Below, piece by piece: positions 61,926 to 64,000 of a stretch of 64,000 nt of DNA. The position numbers and the translations under genes were made by a program. The notes under the pieces are model-generated. The model saw only the letters and a program-made list of their open reading frames with translations. It ran no database searches and was not told the DNA's origin. Numbering within the stretch: the first letter of the stretch is position 1; each line of letters starts with the position of its first letter. Source of the stretch: Polyangiaceae bacterium (GTDB lineage Bacteria; Myxococcota_A; Polyangia; Polyangiales; Polyangiaceae); contig JAICQO010000010.1 of assembly GCA_025937835.1 (NCBI GenBank), positions 54,803 through 118,802 on the forward strand, in the 5' to 3' direction.

Positions 61926-61956
61926 AGCTATCGGCCGTCAGCTATCGGCTGTCGGC
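61926..61956. repeat. Heptad repeat AGCTATC-GGCCGTC-AGCTATC-GGCTGTC-GGC (consensus RGCYRTC)
   Basis: Direct reading; starts 3 nt after the aldolase stop. Confidence 0.75.
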
Positions 61957-62004
61957 AAACGAAAAGCGGGCGCGGTGCTTGTGGCATCGCGCCCGTTCTC
62001 GTTT
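61957..62004 (+). terminator. Long imperfect hairpin AAACGAAAAGCGGGCGCGGTGC / GCATCGCGCCCGTTCTCGTTT
   Basis: About 20-bp stem with one bulge and two mismatches, 5-nt loop; downstream of the aldolase. Confidence 0.75.
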
Positions 62005-62046
62005 CGGCTCCCCGGCGTCTGGAGGAGGTGATGTCGCCGAAGAACC

Positions 62047-62397
62047 TCAGGACGCCTTGACGGCGATCCGCCGCGGCTTGAGCGCCGCGCTCTTCTTGAC
62101 CTGGATCCGGAGCACGCCGTCCTTGAGCTCGGCTTCGATCGACGTCGGGTCGAGGCCGGAGCCCACCTCGAAGCGCCGCTCGTAGACGCTGTCCATCTCC
62201 GCGTTGCGAGCTGCCACGTGCAACTCCGGAGGGTTATACTCGATGCTGACCCCGTCAGCCTCGACCCCCGGTAGATCCGCGACGATCGAGAAGCCGTCCT
62301 GGTTCTCGAAGATGTCCACGGGCGGGGTGAAGTAGCGCTTGGCGGCGCGGGTCTTCTCGACGGCGCCGTTGTGGTTCTGCTGAATGGCTTCGGTCAT
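62047..62397 (-). CDS. Hsp20/alpha-crystallin family protein
   Basis: 'YFTPPVDIFENQDGFSIVADLPGVEADGVSIEY...GVLRIQVKKSAALKPRRIAVKAS'. Confidence 0.93.
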   Translation of the reverse strand: MTEAIQQNHNGAVEKTRAAKRYFTPPVDIFENQDGFSIVADLPGVEADGVSIEYNPPELHVAARNAEMDSVYERRFEVGSGLDPTSIEAELKDGVLRIQVKKSAALKPRRIAVKAS

Positions 62398-62430
62398 GGC
62401 TCTCTCTCCTGAATTCCTAGGGCTAGGCGC

Positions 62431-62895
62431 TCAGCTCGCGCGCACGCTGATCTTGCGGGGTTTCGCGGCCTCGGCCTTGGGCAGCGTCACGGTGAGGACG
62501 CCATTCTTGAGTTGTGCTTCGACCTTGTCGGCGTCGACCTTGGTCGGAAGCTGGAAGCTCCGCGAGAACCGGAAGTCCGCGCGTTCCTTCCTGTGAACGG
62601 AGTGCCCTTCCGGCACCGCTTCCTTGCGCTCACCGCGCAGCGAGACCGTGCTCTCCTCGACCTGGAGCTCCAGATCCTTCTCTGCCACCCCGGGGACCTC
62701 CGCGCGCAGCACCAGGCTCTCCCCCGTGTCGTCGAGCGAAACCCGGGGCCAGCCCGCTTCCATCTCCAGCGCGGGACGAGCGCTCTCGAAGTCGAAGAAC
62801 AGCCGGTTCATTTCACGGCGCAGATCATCGAAGGCGTCGTTTCGACGCGCACCGAAGCGCGCCAGCGGATTCATATCGGACCAAAACGTGAGCAT
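62431..62895 (-). CDS. Hsp20/alpha-crystallin family protein
   Basis: 'PRVSLDDTGESLVLRAEVPGVAEKDLELQVEESTVSLRGERK...LKNGVLTVTLPKAEAAKPRKISVRAS'; start set at ATG 62895. Confidence 0.93.
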   Translation of the reverse strand: MLTFWSDMNPLARFGARRNDAFDDLRREMNRLFFDFESARPALEMEAGWPRVSLDDTGESLVLRAEVPGVAEKDLELQVEESTVSLRGERKEAVPEGHSVHRKERADFRFSRSFQLPTKVDADKVEAQLKNGVLTVTLPKAEAAKPRKISVRAS

Positions 62896-63355
62896 GTGAA
62901 CCTCCTCTGACGGCGCAGGCCGAGCCCGCACCCGAAGTGTTGGTGTTTGAACCGTCCCGGCGCTTTACTGAGTCACCGGTCCGACTCGAGCCGCAAACTG
63001 CGCACGCCGTCTCGAGCCCGCAAGGGGGTCCCGCGCAAATCGCAAAATTCCACGGCAAAGAGCGCTTTTGTCGCCAAGGCGCCCGGGGGACGCCAAGAGT
63101 CGCCAGGGATTTTTTGGGGGAACTAGGGGCGACGAGGACGTCGGGGTAATGGCGGTCGGCGAAAATTTCTGGAGCAACCGGCCGGGGATCCGAGCCGAAC
63201 CTTGGGGCATGGCTCATGGATCTTGGGTGCGGTGGGTTTGGGCGGGGTCGCTCGTCTTCGTCACCACGAGCTGTCTTTTCAGTTCTGAGGGGTCCGGCGG
63301 CAGTCCCGGGGCCTCGTCGCCACCGCCTTGGACGCGCTCGCCGAGATGGTCGCGC

Positions 63356-63802
63356 TCACCGCTTCGTACGCCGTGTACGCCGCCAGACCGGCCACCAGCG
63401 CCATGCCGATGTAGCCGGGTAGGGTTGCCCCGCGCGCTGCGCGGCGATCGGCGGCGCGGGCACTCGCGCGTCCTCGGCCGCTTCCCGGCGTGAGCCACGC
63501 CTCGGCGCGACGTTGCCTCCGGCCGCGCGGTCTCCCCCAAGGTTGTGCTCGCCCGCGCAGTCGCTCCACGCCGAACACGGCTCGCGCGGGCTCCGCGCAA
63601 CCGGGGGAGACTGGCGAGGGGCGTCACGCTCCTGTGTCGGGGGCGTTGTCGCAATACCTCTCGCGTCGTCGACGAAGCGACGCATTCCATCGCGGTCGGC
63701 CCGCACCAGCCACCCTCGCTCCGCCTCATCGTACGTGTAAAAAAACCCGAGAGCGTTCCATTCAGCGCGAGTCTGCGGGTTCAATCCGTTTGCTTTCTGC
63801 AC
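63356..63802 (-). CDS. Hypothetical protein; C-terminal half looks out of frame (possible disrupted gene)
   Basis: N-terminal 'GLNPQTRAEWNALGFFYTYDEAERGWLVRADRDGMRRFVDDARG' looks genuine; downstream part is Arg/Pro-rich and resembles a shadow frame. Confidence 0.4.
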   Translation of the reverse strand: MQKANGLNPQTRAEWNALGFFYTYDEAERGWLVRADRDGMRRFVDDARGIATTPPTQERDAPRQSPPVARSPREPCSAWSDCAGEHNLGGDRAAGGNVAPRRGSRREAAEDARVPAPPIAAQRAGQPYPATSAWRWWPVWRRTRRTKR

Positions 63803-63984
63803 TGAATCCTCACTTTAGGTCGGACCTCTCCCACTGCCTCACCAATGCCTTCGCCAGATCCGTACCCTTGCTTTCGGCCTATCCCGAAGCGCTCGCAGAG
63901 CTCTCCAAAACTCTCCTCCCCCTCCAACATCGCCGCCACAAACCTCAACCGCTCGTTCATCGGTGACGTCTCTTTCCAAGGCAT
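63781..63984 (-). pseudogene. IS481-like transposase N-terminal fragment, truncated/degenerate
   Basis: 'MPWKETSPMNERLRFVAAMLEGEESFGELCERFGIGRKQGY' matches the IS481-type transposase N-terminus, then sequence diverges ('GSGEGIGEAVGEVRPK...') and stops at 67 aa. Confidence 0.75.
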
Positions 63985-64000
63985 GGAGCGCAGGTTCCAC

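Noticed and set aside
62896-63060. CIRCE or sigma-32 promoter for the Hsp20 gene
   Set aside because: No TTAGCACTC-N9-GAGTGCTAA and no convincing CTTGAA/CCCCAT pair seen.

Overview
High-GC (myxobacterial-like, inferred) chromosomal window with dense protein coding on both strands. No rRNA, tRNA or CRISPR was recognised. The dominant feature is a ~21 kb nitrogen-scavenging island (about 29.1-50.4 kb). It holds a urea ABC transporter (urtABCDE), a second BMP-type ABC importer with an embedded biuret/triuret-hydrolase-like cysteine hydrolase (BiuH-like) and a cupin, a divergent porin, a two-gene unit (HTH protein plus Hint-domain lipoprotein), and a urease cluster (ureD-ureAB fusion-ureC-ureE-ureF-ureG). 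The rest is mostly ordinary myxobacterial content: Ser/Thr kinases (one is a 1741-aa kinase/AAA/GAF/cyclase fusion), low-complexity-linker lipoproteins, a GH45 cellulase, RecQ, TrmO, class I FBP aldolase and two Hsp20s. The most interesting leads are the BiuH/BMP/Urt/urease island, an H-NOX gene translationally coupled to a CDP-alcohol phosphatidyltransferase, the Hint-domain lipoprotein, two copies of a heptad (period-7) intergenic repeat, and an IS481-like transposase remnant at the right edge. All calls come from reading motifs in the supplied translations; no database search was run.
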